Shown: positions 44,494 to 54,591, counted from the stretch's first letter. The stretch is 64,000 nt of DNA from Bacteroidales bacterium (GCA_016709025.1 JADJEQ010000019.1:124001-188000); one strand, 5' to 3'. Notes: a model not told the origin generated them from the letters alone. Translations and numbers: made by a program.

Positions 44494-44497
44494 TCTG

Positions 44498-44505
44498 TAT
44501 TTTTG
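44498..44505 (+). promoter_or_regulatory. -7 promoter element of the efflux operon
   Basis: TATTTTTG; the TetR start is 19 bases downstream. It supports ATG 44524 over the TTG at 44518. Confidence 0.6.
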
Positions 44506-44523
44506 CAAAAAAATTAATTGCCC

Positions 44524-45138
44524 ATGGATGATAAAATGGCTCAGATCCTTAAAACTACGGGTACAATGTTCCGGAAATACGGCATCAGGAGTATTTCGAT
44601 GGATGATATTGCCCGTGAGATGGGGATGTCAAAGAAAACACTGTATCAATATGTTGAGAATAAAAATGATCTTGTTGAAAAACTGCTGGCACATTTTGTT
44701 ACCAGCAGCACTGCCTGTATTACGGAAAATTCATCAGATCTGAATGCCATAGACATATTACTTGAGGTTAGTGTAAAGGTGAGTCATGAAATAAAAGAGA
44801 TGAATCCTGCCATTGCTTTCGACCTTGAAAAATTTTATCCGGCTTTGTATCGGATTTTTGTTCAGGCAAAGCGGGATCATGTTTACAGAAAAATTAAGGA
44901 GAATCTGGAGCAGGGTATCCGTGAAGGTATTTACAGAACAGACATCGACGCTGATCTCGTATCAAAACTTTATGTTCAGAAGCTCATTGATCTTCACGAC
45001 CCGGAATTTCTTTCTTCACTTGATTTTACTTTTGAGAAAGTGTTCCAGGTTATGTTCGACAATCACATCAGGGGTATTGCCAATCCTGGTGGGCTTGCCT
45101 ATTACGAAAAACAAATTAATAAACAAATTACCCGATAA
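44524..45138 (+). CDS. TetR/AcrR family transcriptional regulator
   Basis: 204 residues. The N-terminal HTH is clear: FRKYGIRSISMDDIAREMGM, then SKKTLYQYVENKNDLVEKLL. The C-terminal ligand domain (about 60-200) is not recognisable beyond TetR size. It opens an operon with TolC, MFP and RND genes, so it probably represses the pump and binds the inverted repeats overlapping the promoter. A TTG at 44518 is in frame two codons upstream; ATG 44524 is favoured. The tolC gene begins 4 bases after the stop. Confidence 0.93.
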   Translation: MDDKMAQILKTTGTMFRKYGIRSISMDDIAREMGMSKKTLYQYVENKNDLVEKLLAHFVTSSTACITENSSDLNAIDILLEVSVKVSHEIKEMNPAIAFDLEKFYPALYRIFVQAKRDHVYRKIKENLEQGIREGIYRTDIDADLVSKLYVQKLIDLHDPEFLSSLDFTFEKVFQVMFDNHIRGIANPGGLAYYEKQINKQITR

Positions 45139-45142
45139 AACT

Positions 45143-46543
45143 ATGAAATTCTCATTTTTGAAAATCCTTACAGCTTTATTGCCTGTGCTTATTCTACAGG
45201 CCCAATCTATAGCTCAGGAAACCACAACTGCTAAAGCACTCAGCCTTAAACAGGCGCAGGAATATGCCCTGTTAAATAATGCTGAAGCAAAAAATTCAAT
45301 CCTTGATCTGGAACTTGCCAAAAAACAGATATGGGAAACTACAGCCATTGGTTTACCCCAATTAAATGCACAGGCAAATTATCAACATCTGTTTACAGTG
45401 CCTGAACTGAGTCTTGGTGGAACCACGTTTCTTACAACTGATCTTAATCCGGGAACACCCATTACTTCAGATAACATCAACAATGGAGATGTTTCTCTCG
45501 GTTTTACTCCCGCTGCGCCCATACAACTCGGTGTTAAAGACAATACAACGCTTGATATTACCCTGACACAACTTGTTTTCAGTGGTGAATATCTTGTTGG
45601 TTTGCAGGCTTCCAAAGTATTTTATCTGATGTCGGATCAAAGCAGGATAAAGACCGAACTTGATTTGATGGAAGCGGTTTCCAATACTTACAGCCTGGTT
45701 TTGGTTTTGGAGCAGTCTAAAATTACACTCGAACAATCGCTCGAAAACCTGAACAAAACACTGGCTGAAATGAGGGAGATGTACAATCAGGGTTTTATTG
45801 AGAATACCGATGTTGACCAGATTGAGCTTACAATGTTAAATGTTACCAATTCGGTGAATTCAATCAACAGACAGGTTAGTACAACCAAGGATTTAATGAA
45901 ATTTCAATTGGGTATGCCTTTTGAAAATGAGTTGGTGCTGACCGATAGTCTCGGATCTATTGCCGCTGATATCACGATGGAATCTGTAATGGCAAAAAGT
46001 TTTAATGTCAACCAGAATATTAATTATCAGATTCTTGAAACCCAGGAAAAACTTGGAATTTTAAGCCTCAAGCGTGAGAAAAGCACCTATCTGCCAAATC
46101 TGGCCGCTGTTTACAGACACTCAGAAAAAGTAAACCAGCCAGCTTTTGATTTTGCGCCCAAAGATGTTTTCCAGTTATCGATGAATATTCCGATTTTTTC
46201 CAGTGGACAGCGCAACGTTAAGGTTCAGCAACGCCAGCTGGAACTGGATAAAATCGTAAACATCAAGGACAATATAGCCAATGGACTTAAACTGGATTAC
46301 AATAATGCCGTAAATGAGATGGCAACTGCTTATGAAAATTACCTGAACAATCAGAAAAACATTGAACTCACAAGCAGGATTTATGAGAAAACACTTATAA
46401 AGTATAAGGAAGGGCTATCTACGAGTCTTGACCTTACAAATGTTCAGAATCAATATTTGCGGGCTCAGGGGGACTATTATACTGCTGTTTATACCCTGAT
46501 TTCCACCAAAAATAAGCTGGACAAATTAACCAACAACCTGTAA
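45143..46543 (+). CDS. TolC family outer-membrane efflux protein
   Basis: 466 residues. The signal peptide (MKFSFLKILTALLPVLIL, cut after QSIAQ) is followed by two repeats of the outer-membrane factor fold: KALSLKQAQEYALLNNAEAKN, then DLELAKKQIWETTAIGLPQL, and in the second half TYLPNLAAVYRHS with FQLSMNIPIFSSGQRN. It forms the outer-membrane duct of the tripartite pump. The frame stays open upstream to 44813 inside the TetR gene, but the signal peptide fixes the start at 45143. Confidence 0.93.
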   Translation: MKFSFLKILTALLPVLILQAQSIAQETTTAKALSLKQAQEYALLNNAEAKNSILDLELAKKQIWETTAIGLPQLNAQANYQHLFTVPELSLGGTTFLTTDLNPGTPITSDNINNGDVSLGFTPAAPIQLGVKDNTTLDITLTQLVFSGEYLVGLQASKVFYLMSDQSRIKTELDLMEAVSNTYSLVLVLEQSKITLEQSLENLNKTLAEMREMYNQGFIENTDVDQIELTMLNVTNSVNSINRQVSTTKDLMKFQLGMPFENELVLTDSLGSIAADITMESVMAKSFNVNQNINYQILETQEKLGILSLKREKSTYLPNLAAVYRHSEKVNQPAFDFAPKDVFQLSMNIPIFSSGQRNVKVQQRQLELDKIVNIKDNIANGLKLDYNNAVNEMATAYENYLNNQKNIELTSRIYEKTLIKYKEGLSTSLDLTNVQNQYLRAQGDYYTAVYTLISTKNKLDKLTNNL

Positions 46544-46567
46544 CCAAAACAATAATACCAAAAATAG

Positions 46568-47695
46568 ATGAAAACCATGAATAAGACATTGATTCTGGCA
46601 GTACTCGTACTTTTTGCCACAGCCTGTGGAAATACCGTTGACAAAAAAGCAGAACTGACAGCCCTGAAAAAACAAAGGGATGAGATAAACGCCAAAATTA
46701 AGGCTATTGAGGACGAGTTGAAACTCAGCGGGAATACTACTGAGCTGAAAATGACCGATGTAATGGTTACAGAGGCTCAGCCAACTAAATTTAATCACTA
46801 CCTCGAAGTTCAGGGAAAAGTTGACGGTGAGGATAACATTGCCGTTTCGTCCCAGATGGCAGGCGTAATTACCTCTGTTTTCGTGAAAGAAGGCGATGCC
46901 GTTAGAAAAGGCCAGGTACTGGCCCAACTTGACAACAGCGTTTTAAAACAACAGATAGAGAGTGTTAAAACCCAGTTGTCATTTGCAACCAACCTATACA
47001 ACAAACAGAAAGCATTGTGGGATCAGCAGATTGGCAGCGAAGTACAATATCTTTCAGCCAAAAACAACAAGGAAAGCCTTGAGTCCAACCTGGCCACCCT
47101 GAACGACCAGATGGAGATGTCGAAGATTAAATCGCCAATCAATGGCACAGTTGAGGAGGTTAACCTGAAGGTGGGACAGATGGCATCACCGGGTTCACCT
47201 GCAGTAAGGGTAGTAAATTTTTCAACAGTAAAAATAGTTGCTGAGATTTCTGAAGCCTATGCTTCTAAAATCAAGGTAGGTAATAATGTTATTGTATCGT
47301 TTCCCGATTTCGATGCGGATATTGATGCAAAAATTCATTTTACCAGCAAATATATAAATCCAATAAACCGTACTTTCCTGACAGAAATCAGGCTTGGATC
47401 AAGCAAAGTTGAATACAGGGCAAATATGATGGCTGTAGTAAAAATTAATGATTACACCAATCCTTCTGCTTATGTAATTCCGGTATCCCTGGTCAGGGAG
47501 TCATCAAGCGGAAAATACCTTTATGTTGCCAGGGAAGAAAAGGGCAAACTGGTTTCCCGTCGTCAGGTTGTGACTGTTGGTAATACTTACAATGGAATGG
47601 CAGAAATAACCAGCGGAATAGCCGTGGGTGATAAAGTTATAACAACCGGTTATAACAGCCTGATGGATGGTCAGTTGATTAAAATCAGCAAGTAG
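46568..47695 (+). CDS. RND efflux periplasmic adaptor (MFP, lipoprotein)
   Basis: 375 residues. The signal ends in a lipobox (LFATAC, Cys at about 19). A short coiled coil (KAELTALKKQRDEINAKIKA) precedes the lipoyl half-motif (VSSQMAGVITSVFVKEGDAV), the hairpin, and the second lipoyl half KIKSPINGTVEEVNLKVGQM. The beta-barrel and membrane-proximal domains complete it. It links TolC to the RND pump. 24 bases after tolC. Confidence 0.93.
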   Translation: MKTMNKTLILAVLVLFATACGNTVDKKAELTALKKQRDEINAKIKAIEDELKLSGNTTELKMTDVMVTEAQPTKFNHYLEVQGKVDGEDNIAVSSQMAGVITSVFVKEGDAVRKGQVLAQLDNSVLKQQIESVKTQLSFATNLYNKQKALWDQQIGSEVQYLSAKNNKESLESNLATLNDQMEMSKIKSPINGTVEEVNLKVGQMASPGSPAVRVVNFSTVKIVAEISEAYASKIKVGNNVIVSFPDFDADIDAKIHFTSKYINPINRTFLTEIRLGSSKVEYRANMMAVVKINDYTNPSAYVIPVSLVRESSSGKYLYVAREEKGKLVSRRQVVTVGNTYNGMAEITSGIAVGDKVITTGYNSLMDGQLIKISK

Positions 47696-47725
47696 TGCGG
47701 GCAAATACCCAAATCCAATCGAGAT

Positions 47726-50700
47726 ATGAATATGAAAACCAATAAAATCAAGGAGTTTTTTGCCACCAGCTGGGCTATCGATAACAAGACAAGCATCTAC
47801 GTGCTGACTGCTTTTATTACCCTATTAGGGATTTCCAGCTACCGCAGTATACCAAAGGAGCAGTTTCCGGAAATTGTTATTCCTACTATCCTTGTGAACA
47901 CCATATACCCGGGCACATCGCCCGAGGATATGGAAAATCTGGTGACCAGGCCCATCGAAAAGCAATTGAAAGGGATCAACGGGGTTAAAAAGATCACCAG
48001 CAATTCATTGCAGGATTTTTCCTCCATTGCAATAGAGTTCAACACCGATGTTGAAGTACCTGAAGCTAAACAACGGGTCAAAGATGCAGTGGATAAGAGC
48101 AAATCGGACCTGCCTAACAACTTGTTGGATGATCCGAATGTAGCGGATATTGACTTTTCTGAAATTCCAATAGTTTACATTCAGATTTCCGGTGAATACG
48201 ATCTCGACCAGTTGAAGCGGTATGCGGAAATAGCCCAGGATAAAATTGAATCACTTACCGAGATAACCCGGGTGGATATTGTAGGGGCACTTGAGCGGGA
48301 AATTCAGATCAATGTGGATTTGTACAAAGCACAGGCTGCCAGTGTTACCCTTTCAGATATTGAACGTGCGGTGTCATCTGAAAACCTGACTATTTCGGCA
48401 GGAAATATCAGTACGAGTGGAATGAAACGTTCAATCAGGGTGCAGGGACAATTTAACAACATGGATGTGATTGAGAATATTATCATACATTCATCCAGTG
48501 GAGCGTTGGTTTATCTGAAAGATGTCGCAGAAGTTAATGACACCTTTAAAGAGCAGGAAAGCTTTTCACGGTTAAACGGAGATAATGTTATTACGTTGAA
48601 TGTTGTGAAAAAGAGCGGCAAGAATCTACTTGACGCATCAGACAAGATTAAGGATATTCTGGATAATGAGCTAATTAATAAAGCATTTCCATCCGACGTA
48701 ACCGTTACCAAATCCGGAGAACAATCACGTTATACCAGGAATACCCTTGAGGAACTGAACAATACAATTATTTTTGGTTTCATTCTCGTAACCATTGTAC
48801 TTATGTTCTTTATGGGTTTCACCAATGCATTCTTTGTGGCGTTGGCTGTCCCGCTTTCGATGTTCGTGGCATTTATGGCCATGCCTGCCATTGGATTTTC
48901 GATGAATATGATCGTGATGTTCGGATTTATTTTTGCGCTGGGAATTGTGGTGGATGATGCCATCGTTGTAATAGAGAATATTCACCGAACGCACCAGAGT
49001 GAGCCCAATATTGTTGTAGCGGCCAAGCGGGCGGCCGGTGAAGTTTTTCTACCCATTTTATCGGGGACACTAACTACCCTGGCACCCTTTTTCCCACTTG
49101 CATTCTGGCCAGGTATTGTGGGAGAGTTTATGTTCTACATCCCTGTAACACTTATACTTACCCTGTTTGCCTCTTTGTTTGTAGCTTACATCATCAACCC
49201 TGTGTTTGCAATTTCATTTATGAAACACGAATTTGATGCACCAGACAAGCGGAAACTAAAGAAAAAGGTCACCATAGAGATCATTGTGGTTATCATGTTA
49301 GCACTGGTCAGTTATGCATTTTATGCTATAAATGGCAGTGAGTCTGCTTTTGGTATTGGTAATTTTATGGTGTTTGTGGCAGCATTGATTCTGTTTTTTC
49401 ATACCCTGCTCAATCCATACATTAAATGGTGGCAGGAAAAAGGCTGGCCTTTCTTTATGGGTCTGTATGAACGGCAGCTGCGCTTTGTAATTGTAGGACG
49501 AAACCCCCTGTACCTATTGTTGATCGTTATTGGCCTCTTCTTTGTGACCATCGTATTGGTAGGAATTCGGTCACCCAAGGTTGTATTCTTCCCCGATAAT
49601 ATGCCTAACAGCATCAATGTAATGGTGAAAATGCCGATTGGTACCGATCAGATTGTAACCGACTCCGTAACAAAGATTATAGAAGGCAGGGTAATAGAAC
49701 TATTGGGTGATAACAATCCTGTGGTAGAATCAGTGGTTACCAATGTTGCCCTGGGAGCAGGAGATGACATGGATTTCGCCCGTAACATCAGCTCTGAGAA
49801 AGGTAAGGTTACCATTAATTTTGTTGAATACAAATACAGGAATGGTGTGAATACCAACGATTATCTGGATCAGATCAGGGATGAAGTCAAGGGGATACCC
49901 GGGGTTGAAATTTCAACCGAAAAAAACAGGGCAGGACCTCCAACCGGTAAACCGATCAATATTGAGGTAACCGGTGAAAATCTGGATAACCTGATTCGCG
50001 ATGCAGCGGCATTCCAGAATTATCTTGATTCGATTCAGATTCCTGGTATTGAAGAATTGAAAAGCGATTTCCAGGACAATAAACCTGAGATAGCAATCAT
50101 CATCGACCGCGAAAGGGCCAATCAGTACGGAATCAGTACCGGGCAGATTGCAACTGAATTACGTACAGCTGTTTTGGGTAAAGAAGTGTCCAAATACAAG
50201 GTTGATGAAGACGAATATTCAATTCAGCTTCGCTACTCAAAGGCTACCCGTGATAACATCAACAACCTGATTAATCTGAAAATCACTTACCGTGATATGA
50301 ATTCAGGGTTGTTGAGGCAGATCCCGCTTTCTTCTGTTGCCAGAATCGAATATGCAGACTCTTATGGCGGAATTAAAAGGCAGGATCTTAAAAGGATTAT
50401 TACCATATCAAGTGCTGTGTTAACCGGCTATACTGCCAATGAAATTGTGCCTCAGATTGAGCGCCTTTCAAAAGAGTTTCCGGTGAGTGATGGTGTTCAG
50501 ATCAAGCTTACCGGCGAACAGGTTGACCAGAAGGAAACCTCTGACTTTCTTGGTATGGCCATGATGATTGCTCTCGGATTGATTTTCTTCATTCTGATTA
50601 CACAGTTTAATTCTATCAGTAAAACCATTATTATCCTGAGTGAAGTTATCTTCAGTATCATCGGAGTTTTGCTGGGTATAGTCATCTTCAATATGTCTAT

Positions 50701-51136
50701 TTCCATTATCATGACAGGTCTGGGAGTGGTGGCACTTGGTGGAATAGTGGTCAGGAATGGTATTCTGATCGTTGAGTTTATCGATACCCTAAAAGAACGT
50801 GGAATGAAGACCCGTGATGCAATTATCCAGGCTGGCCTTACCCGAATTACCCCGGTAATTCTTACGGCAACAGCAACCATTCTTGGTTTGGTGCCTTTGG
50901 CGATAGGATTTAACCTGAACTTTGTAACCATGTTTACCCAACTTAATCCGCAGATTCATATTGGAGGTGATAATGTAATGTTCTGGGGCCCATTGGCGTG
51001 GTCAATTATTTTCGGTCTAAGTTTCGCGACGTTCCTTACGCTGGTTCTTGTACCGGCTCTTTACCTGATGGTTTACGAATTTAAAATCAGGCTTCAGCGC
51101 AGGAAATCAAACAAGCTGGCCCGTCTTGCAAGATAA
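47726..51136 (+). CDS. RND efflux permease (AcrB/CusA superfamily)
   Basis: 1,136 residues with twelve membrane segments in two halves and two large periplasmic loops. TM4 carries GFIFALGIVVDDAIVVIENI, whose Asp pair is the proton relay of the superfamily. LVTRPIEKQLKGINGVKKI is the usual first-loop signature, and VRNGILIVEFIDTLKERG is in the second half. The lack of a heavy-metal signature favours a drug or lipophile substrate, but this is inference. Last gene of the operon, followed by a strong palindromic terminator. Confidence 0.95.
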   Translation: MNMKTNKIKEFFATSWAIDNKTSIYVLTAFITLLGISSYRSIPKEQFPEIVIPTILVNTIYPGTSPEDMENLVTRPIEKQLKGINGVKKITSNSLQDFSSIAIEFNTDVEVPEAKQRVKDAVDKSKSDLPNNLLDDPNVADIDFSEIPIVYIQISGEYDLDQLKRYAEIAQDKIESLTEITRVDIVGALEREIQINVDLYKAQAASVTLSDIERAVSSENLTISAGNISTSGMKRSIRVQGQFNNMDVIENIIIHSSSGALVYLKDVAEVNDTFKEQESFSRLNGDNVITLNVVKKSGKNLLDASDKIKDILDNELINKAFPSDVTVTKSGEQSRYTRNTLEELNNTIIFGFILVTIVLMFFMGFTNAFFVALAVPLSMFVAFMAMPAIGFSMNMIVMFGFIFALGIVVDDAIVVIENIHRTHQSEPNIVVAAKRAAGEVFLPILSGTLTTLAPFFPLAFWPGIVGEFMFYIPVTLILTLFASLFVAYIINPVFAISFMKHEFDAPDKRKLKKKVTIEIIVVIMLALVSYAFYAINGSESAFGIGNFMVFVAALILFFHTLLNPYIKWWQEKGWPFFMGLYERQLRFVIVGRNPLYLLLIVIGLFFVTIVLVGIRSPKVVFFPDNMPNSINVMVKMPIGTDQIVTDSVTKIIEGRVIELLGDNNPVVESVVTNVALGAGDDMDFARNISSEKGKVTINFVEYKYRNGVNTNDYLDQIRDEVKGIPGVEISTEKNRAGPPTGKPINIEVTGENLDNLIRDAAAFQNYLDSIQIPGIEELKSDFQDNKPEIAIIIDRERANQYGISTGQIATELRTAVLGKEVSKYKVDEDEYSIQLRYSKATRDNINNLINLKITYRDMNSGLLRQIPLSSVARIEYADSYGGIKRQDLKRIITISSAVLTGYTANEIVPQIERLSKEFPVSDGVQIKLTGEQVDQKETSDFLGMAMMIALGLIFFILITQFNSISKTIIILSEVIFSIIGVLLGIVIFNMSISIIMTGLGVVALGGIVVRNGILIVEFIDTLKERGMKTRDAIIQAGLTRITPVILTATATILGLVPLAIGFNLNFVTMFTQLNPQIHIGGDNVMFWGPLAWSIIFGLSFATFLTLVLVPALYLMVYEFKIRLQRRKSNKLARLAR

Positions 51137-51156
51137 ATACCGGTTGAAATGATTTG

Positions 51157-51197
51157 AGAGGGTGGCCCGGATATATCCGGGCCACCCTCTGATTTTA
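51157..51197 (+). terminator. Perfect palindrome terminator after the efflux operon
   Basis: A perfect 34-bp palindrome (51157-51190) with arms beginning AGAGGGTGGCCCGGAT, followed by GATTTTA. The stem is very GC-rich. Confidence 0.8.
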
Positions 51198-51317
51198 TAG
51201 TCTTTCTTATGTTTGTAAATGGTCAGCATAAAAATTTCTCCAACTTTCAACACTCTGGCTACTCAGTTTGTTATTAATAACCTGTTATAGGGTAATTGTC
51301 AATTCAATTTAATTAAA

Positions 51318-51767
51318 ATGTTCAACACAACCCGCATGGGGCGGCGTAAATCCTATCTTGCCTGGCTACTGGTAATGCTTCAGTTTCTCTTTATCGGACT
51401 AATCATTATTACCAGTCCTTTATTTCATTTGAAGGTGTGGGTGATTGTATTTATGCTGGCAGGTATTGCGATGGGATTGTATGCCATACAAACTATCCGT
51501 TTGGGCAATTTCAATATTTCACCTCATGTAAAACCCAACGGGAAACTGATAGCCCATGGGCCTTACAGGTTTGTCCGCCACCCAATGTATACAGCAATAT
51601 TGATTACCTGCTGGCCGCTGGTGCTCGGGCATTTCAGCTACCTGAGACTCGGTTTCGCAGCCGGACTCACCATTGTGCTAATCGTAAAACTCCACATTGA
51701 AGAGCAATACCTGAAACTCGCTTTTCCTGCTTACCTTGAATACACGCAGACTTCGAAAAAGCTGTAA
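51318..51767 (+). CDS. Isoprenylcysteine carboxyl methyltransferase-like (ICMT/PEMT) membrane protein
   Basis: 149 residues with about four membrane helices. The conserved C-terminal block reads GKLIAHGPYRFVRHPMYTAIL, and EEQYLKLAFPAYLEYTQ follows; both are features of ICMT/PEMT methyltransferases, which methylate lipids or prenyl groups using SAM. Substrate unknown. Upstream lies the efflux operon's terminator, so this is a separate unit. Confidence 0.85.
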   Translation: MFNTTRMGRRKSYLAWLLVMLQFLFIGLIIITSPLFHLKVWVIVFMLAGIAMGLYAIQTIRLGNFNISPHVKPNGKLIAHGPYRFVRHPMYTAILITCWPLVLGHFSYLRLGFAAGLTIVLIVKLHIEEQYLKLAFPAYLEYTQTSKKL

Positions 51768-51841
51768 GACGAGAGCGAAGAGCTGATTCTTTTATATATT
51801 GAATCTTTACCGGGCTTTGGGCCAGGGCAACTGGAATTTCT

Positions 51842-53359
51842 TTATGGCCTTATCCAATAAAAATCAAGATCGTAGCGCCATACTTTAAACCTTCTTACAG
51901 AATCTGATATGGCTGCGAGATCAATACCCTGCCTCGCCCAGGCGCTGTCGCTCTCGGCCTGGTTGAATTCAGCGATTACCAGTTTTGGTTTGTAAGTCCG
52001 GATAGGGTCTTTATCGTTCAGGTAATTATATCGGATACCGATGGTTGGCGCTTTCGATTCAGCAGCCAGGGTATAAGCCCATATGCCCAGCACCGGACTC
52101 TTCCCGTCAAGCGATGAATTCTCCAGGTAGGTTTGAACAGCCTCAATATCAAAAGTACGCCGATGTAATGCCTGATATACGAATGTCAGATTCCAGACGG
52201 CAATGATGAATATAACAGGAAGAATTGTTTTTATCGCAGAGGCATAATTCTTTACAAGTAATCCCAGTGAAAGTGAAACCACAATGCCGGCCGCAGCTAT
52301 CAGACTAAGAAAATAACGTGTCGGCAGATAGTTCATGGCAATTTTATGCTGCTCCACCACCAGCCAGATCAGACCAAAGATCAGGGCAAGGGGAATTGAC
52401 TGCTTTCTGAAATTGCTGAGTTTTGCCACGGTTAAACCAATCAGGGCAAATAGAGTAATCAACAACAAAGGCCATAGTTCGGGCACCCAGATGATGTGCC
52501 GGAAATTAAACCGGTAAACCTGTAATAAACCCGGGATGGTGTTTTTAAACCTTTCGCTGGTTTCATAATTCATGATATAGTTATAAAAATCCTGGTTTGG
52601 CAGGTACCAAACCACCAGGTAAACCAATGCAAGTGTAAAAGTAAAAATCACTGATATTCCGAAGGCTGTATAGTATTCTTTACGGATAGTTTTAAGCTTC
52701 CGCGGAACCGACCAGGCCTTGATCAGCATGGCAGCAGGCACCAATACAGCAACATATGCAAACTGAATCTTCACCCCATAGGCCAGAAAGCTGAAAAACA
52801 CCGCCAGCAACAACCATCGCAGCTTTTTCGGATGACCGATGAATTCTTCAAACTTTATCATGGCAAATAACGAAAGCAGTAACATGTTGATGGCAAAGAT
52901 TTCGCCCATCGAGTAGTGACAGAACTGAAAATAATGAAACTGAAGGGCGACCAGTAACAGGTAAAAAAGCGCCGGTAGCCTTAATTGGGTGCTTGCAGAT
53001 AAAACAAACAGGACTCCGATTGTAAACAGCAGTGTGACAGCCCTTCCCACGATAATATCCGTACCGAAAATGTAATAAAACGGGAAAAGAATAATCTGCA
53101 ACACCGGCGTAATGATAAAGCCGTTGTTGTTGTAAAGATCGAAACTACCGTGGTTGATAAAGTCGCGCAACTGGGCGGTGTACAAACCTTCGTCGGTCCA
53201 GGCGCCACGGGTATTCAGGCTGAGCAGGCTGTCGGGGTCGGCGTTCAGAAAGGGGAGGTGGGCCAGGAAAAGCAGGGCCATCAATATCCATAAAACCAGC
53301 CTGATCCTTTTATCAGAAAGGTAATCGGATGATCTAAGACTGGTGAATTTATATATCAT
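51842..53359 (-). CDS. Polytopic membrane glycosyltransferase-like protein (ArnT/PMT type)
   Basis: 505 residues with about ten to twelve predicted membrane segments. The first loop has RGAWTDEGLYTAQLRDFINH, where the acidic pair and its position (after TM1) fit GT-C glycosyltransferases such as ArnT/PMT, which use a lipid-phosphate sugar donor. The C-terminus is a short soluble tail (RFKVWRYDLDFYWIRP). The family assignment is by layout only; no strong motif beyond the DE is visible. It is convergent with the ICMT-like gene. Confidence 0.6.
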   Translation of the reverse strand: MIYKFTSLRSSDYLSDKRIRLVLWILMALLFLAHLPFLNADPDSLLSLNTRGAWTDEGLYTAQLRDFINHGSFDLYNNNGFIITPVLQIILFPFYYIFGTDIIVGRAVTLLFTIGVLFVLSASTQLRLPALFYLLLVALQFHYFQFCHYSMGEIFAINMLLLSLFAMIKFEEFIGHPKKLRWLLLAVFFSFLAYGVKIQFAYVAVLVPAAMLIKAWSVPRKLKTIRKEYYTAFGISVIFTFTLALVYLVVWYLPNQDFYNYIMNYETSERFKNTIPGLLQVYRFNFRHIIWVPELWPLLLITLFALIGLTVAKLSNFRKQSIPLALIFGLIWLVVEQHKIAMNYLPTRYFLSLIAAAGIVVSLSLGLLVKNYASAIKTILPVIFIIAVWNLTFVYQALHRRTFDIEAVQTYLENSSLDGKSPVLGIWAYTLAAESKAPTIGIRYNYLNDKDPIRTYKPKLVIAEFNQAESDSAWARQGIDLAAISDSVRRFKVWRYDLDFYWIRP

Positions 53360-53395
53360 TCCGGCTTCAGTTCATTGTAGTGCCGAAAGTTAGGA

Positions 53396-54031
53396 TTATT
53401 TTTCTCCCGATAACCCTAATTTATAATCAATCCCAAGAAAAACTGTCGGAACAAATGGCTCAAGCTCAATGAAATCAGAAGTATTATCGGTAGAACCTAT
53501 CAGACTTAACCCTAAACCTGAGAATAAATGTATGCTCCGGCCAATTCTGTAGTCTAAGCCAATGGCCACGTTATGCTCTGAATAGAACAGTTTTTTATCA
53601 AAACTATTCATTCCACCATGATATGCGTGTATGCTTCTTATTTGATAAAAGGAGTAATTGAATTGACCGAAAATTCTCAGATTTCCGGAAAATTCTTTGG
53701 AGTTTAGCCTGTAACCCAAGTTTACTCCCCATCCGTTGTTGTTATAGTTTATTGAACCTGATGGTTCTGGAGGAATGAAATAAGCATACTCTGGCCCCAG
53801 ATAAAAACTGCTATTCCTGAAATCAACAGTAAACGCCGGTATAAAATGCAAAACCCTGTAGTTTTTAGAATAGACATTATCTACTATATATTTCTTCACT
53901 TCAGTAGTAAAACCTGTTGTAAAGCGAACCCCGAAAACCGGTTTGGATTTTGAAACTTCCTGTGCCATCGCTGCTGGGATCAATGCCGGTAATATTAAGA
54001 TAAGAAGAATTACAGCGTATCTTGTTTTCAT
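53396..54031 (-). CDS. Outer-membrane beta-barrel protein, small
   Basis: 211 residues. A signal peptide ends AAMAQ. The rest alternates hydrophobic and polar residues with many aromatics and glycines (VRFTTGFTTEV, FYLGPEYAYF, WGVNLGYRLN, VAIGLDYRIG, FLGIDYKLGL), as expected for an eight- to ten-stranded barrel. I recognise no named family. It lies 36 bases upstream of the GT-like gene on the same strand. Confidence 0.65.
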   Translation of the reverse strand: MKTRYAVILLILILPALIPAAMAQEVSKSKPVFGVRFTTGFTTEVKKYIVDNVYSKNYRVLHFIPAFTVDFRNSSFYLGPEYAYFIPPEPSGSINYNNNGWGVNLGYRLNSKEFSGNLRIFGQFNYSFYQIRSIHAYHGGMNSFDKKLFYSEHNVAIGLDYRIGRSIHLFSGLGLSLIGSTDNTSDFIELEPFVPTVFLGIDYKLGLSGEK

Positions 54032-54334
54032 GGCCGAAGGTTTATATTTTAGAATTATCTGTGCTGATACCAGATAAAATGCCCGTATTCAAAAGGATTA
54101 GTCAACTTCAGACGTGAAAATATAACCGCATAATACGTAGTCAATATAATAGACAATTATAAATCAGTTTACCCTTATTCAAATTGAAAAAATAATCAGC
54201 ATATTTATATATAACAATTCCGATAATTGTATTATGGAGAAAAATGGGTCAGATTATTTCTTTTTTAAATTTCCGAAACGGACTTCCCGGGCTGACAAAC
54301 GGCAGGAGTAACCTGATAAAAGCAATAATTACAG
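54032..54334. other. AT-rich intergenic region
   Basis: No gene or clear repeat is visible here. The MITE-like element begins at its right edge. Confidence 0.4.
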
Positions 54335-54529
54335 AGATACAATCCAATATCGTTTAGTTAAGGGAATGAATAAAAAATTAACCGCAGAGAACCGCAAAGC
54401 TTATCGCAGAGAACCGCAAAGAAATCCGATAATTACTGGCTCTGCGGCACTTTGCGTCTCCTCAGCGCACTTTGCGTTTAAACCTTTCAGCTTCCCAATT
54501 CCTTAACTAAACGATATTGAGATACAATC
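54335..54529. mobile_element. MITE-like element with target-site duplications
   Basis: A 175-bp body (54345-54519) begins CAATATCGTTTAGTTAAGG and ends with its exact reverse complement, so 19-bp terminal inverted repeats are perfect. A 10-bp direct repeat AGATACAATC flanks it at 54335-54344 and 54520-54529. The interior has CCGCAAAG near 54392 and 54413 and CTTTGCG near 54449 and 54470, so it folds on itself. It has no coding capacity, and any parent transposase would be elsewhere. Confidence 0.8.
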
Positions 54530-54591
54530 TGTAAATATCTCATAACGATAACTTCAAAATATACTGAAGGGTTGATAAAAATAAAACCAGT

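Noticed and set aside
44813..45142. A 110-codon N-terminal extension of the TolC gene
   Set aside because: It overlaps the TetR gene out of frame; a signal peptide begins at 45143.
48725..48994. 89-codon minus-strand frame rich in His, Lys and Asn inside the RND gene
   Set aside because: A shadow of the long, clearly coding RND frame.
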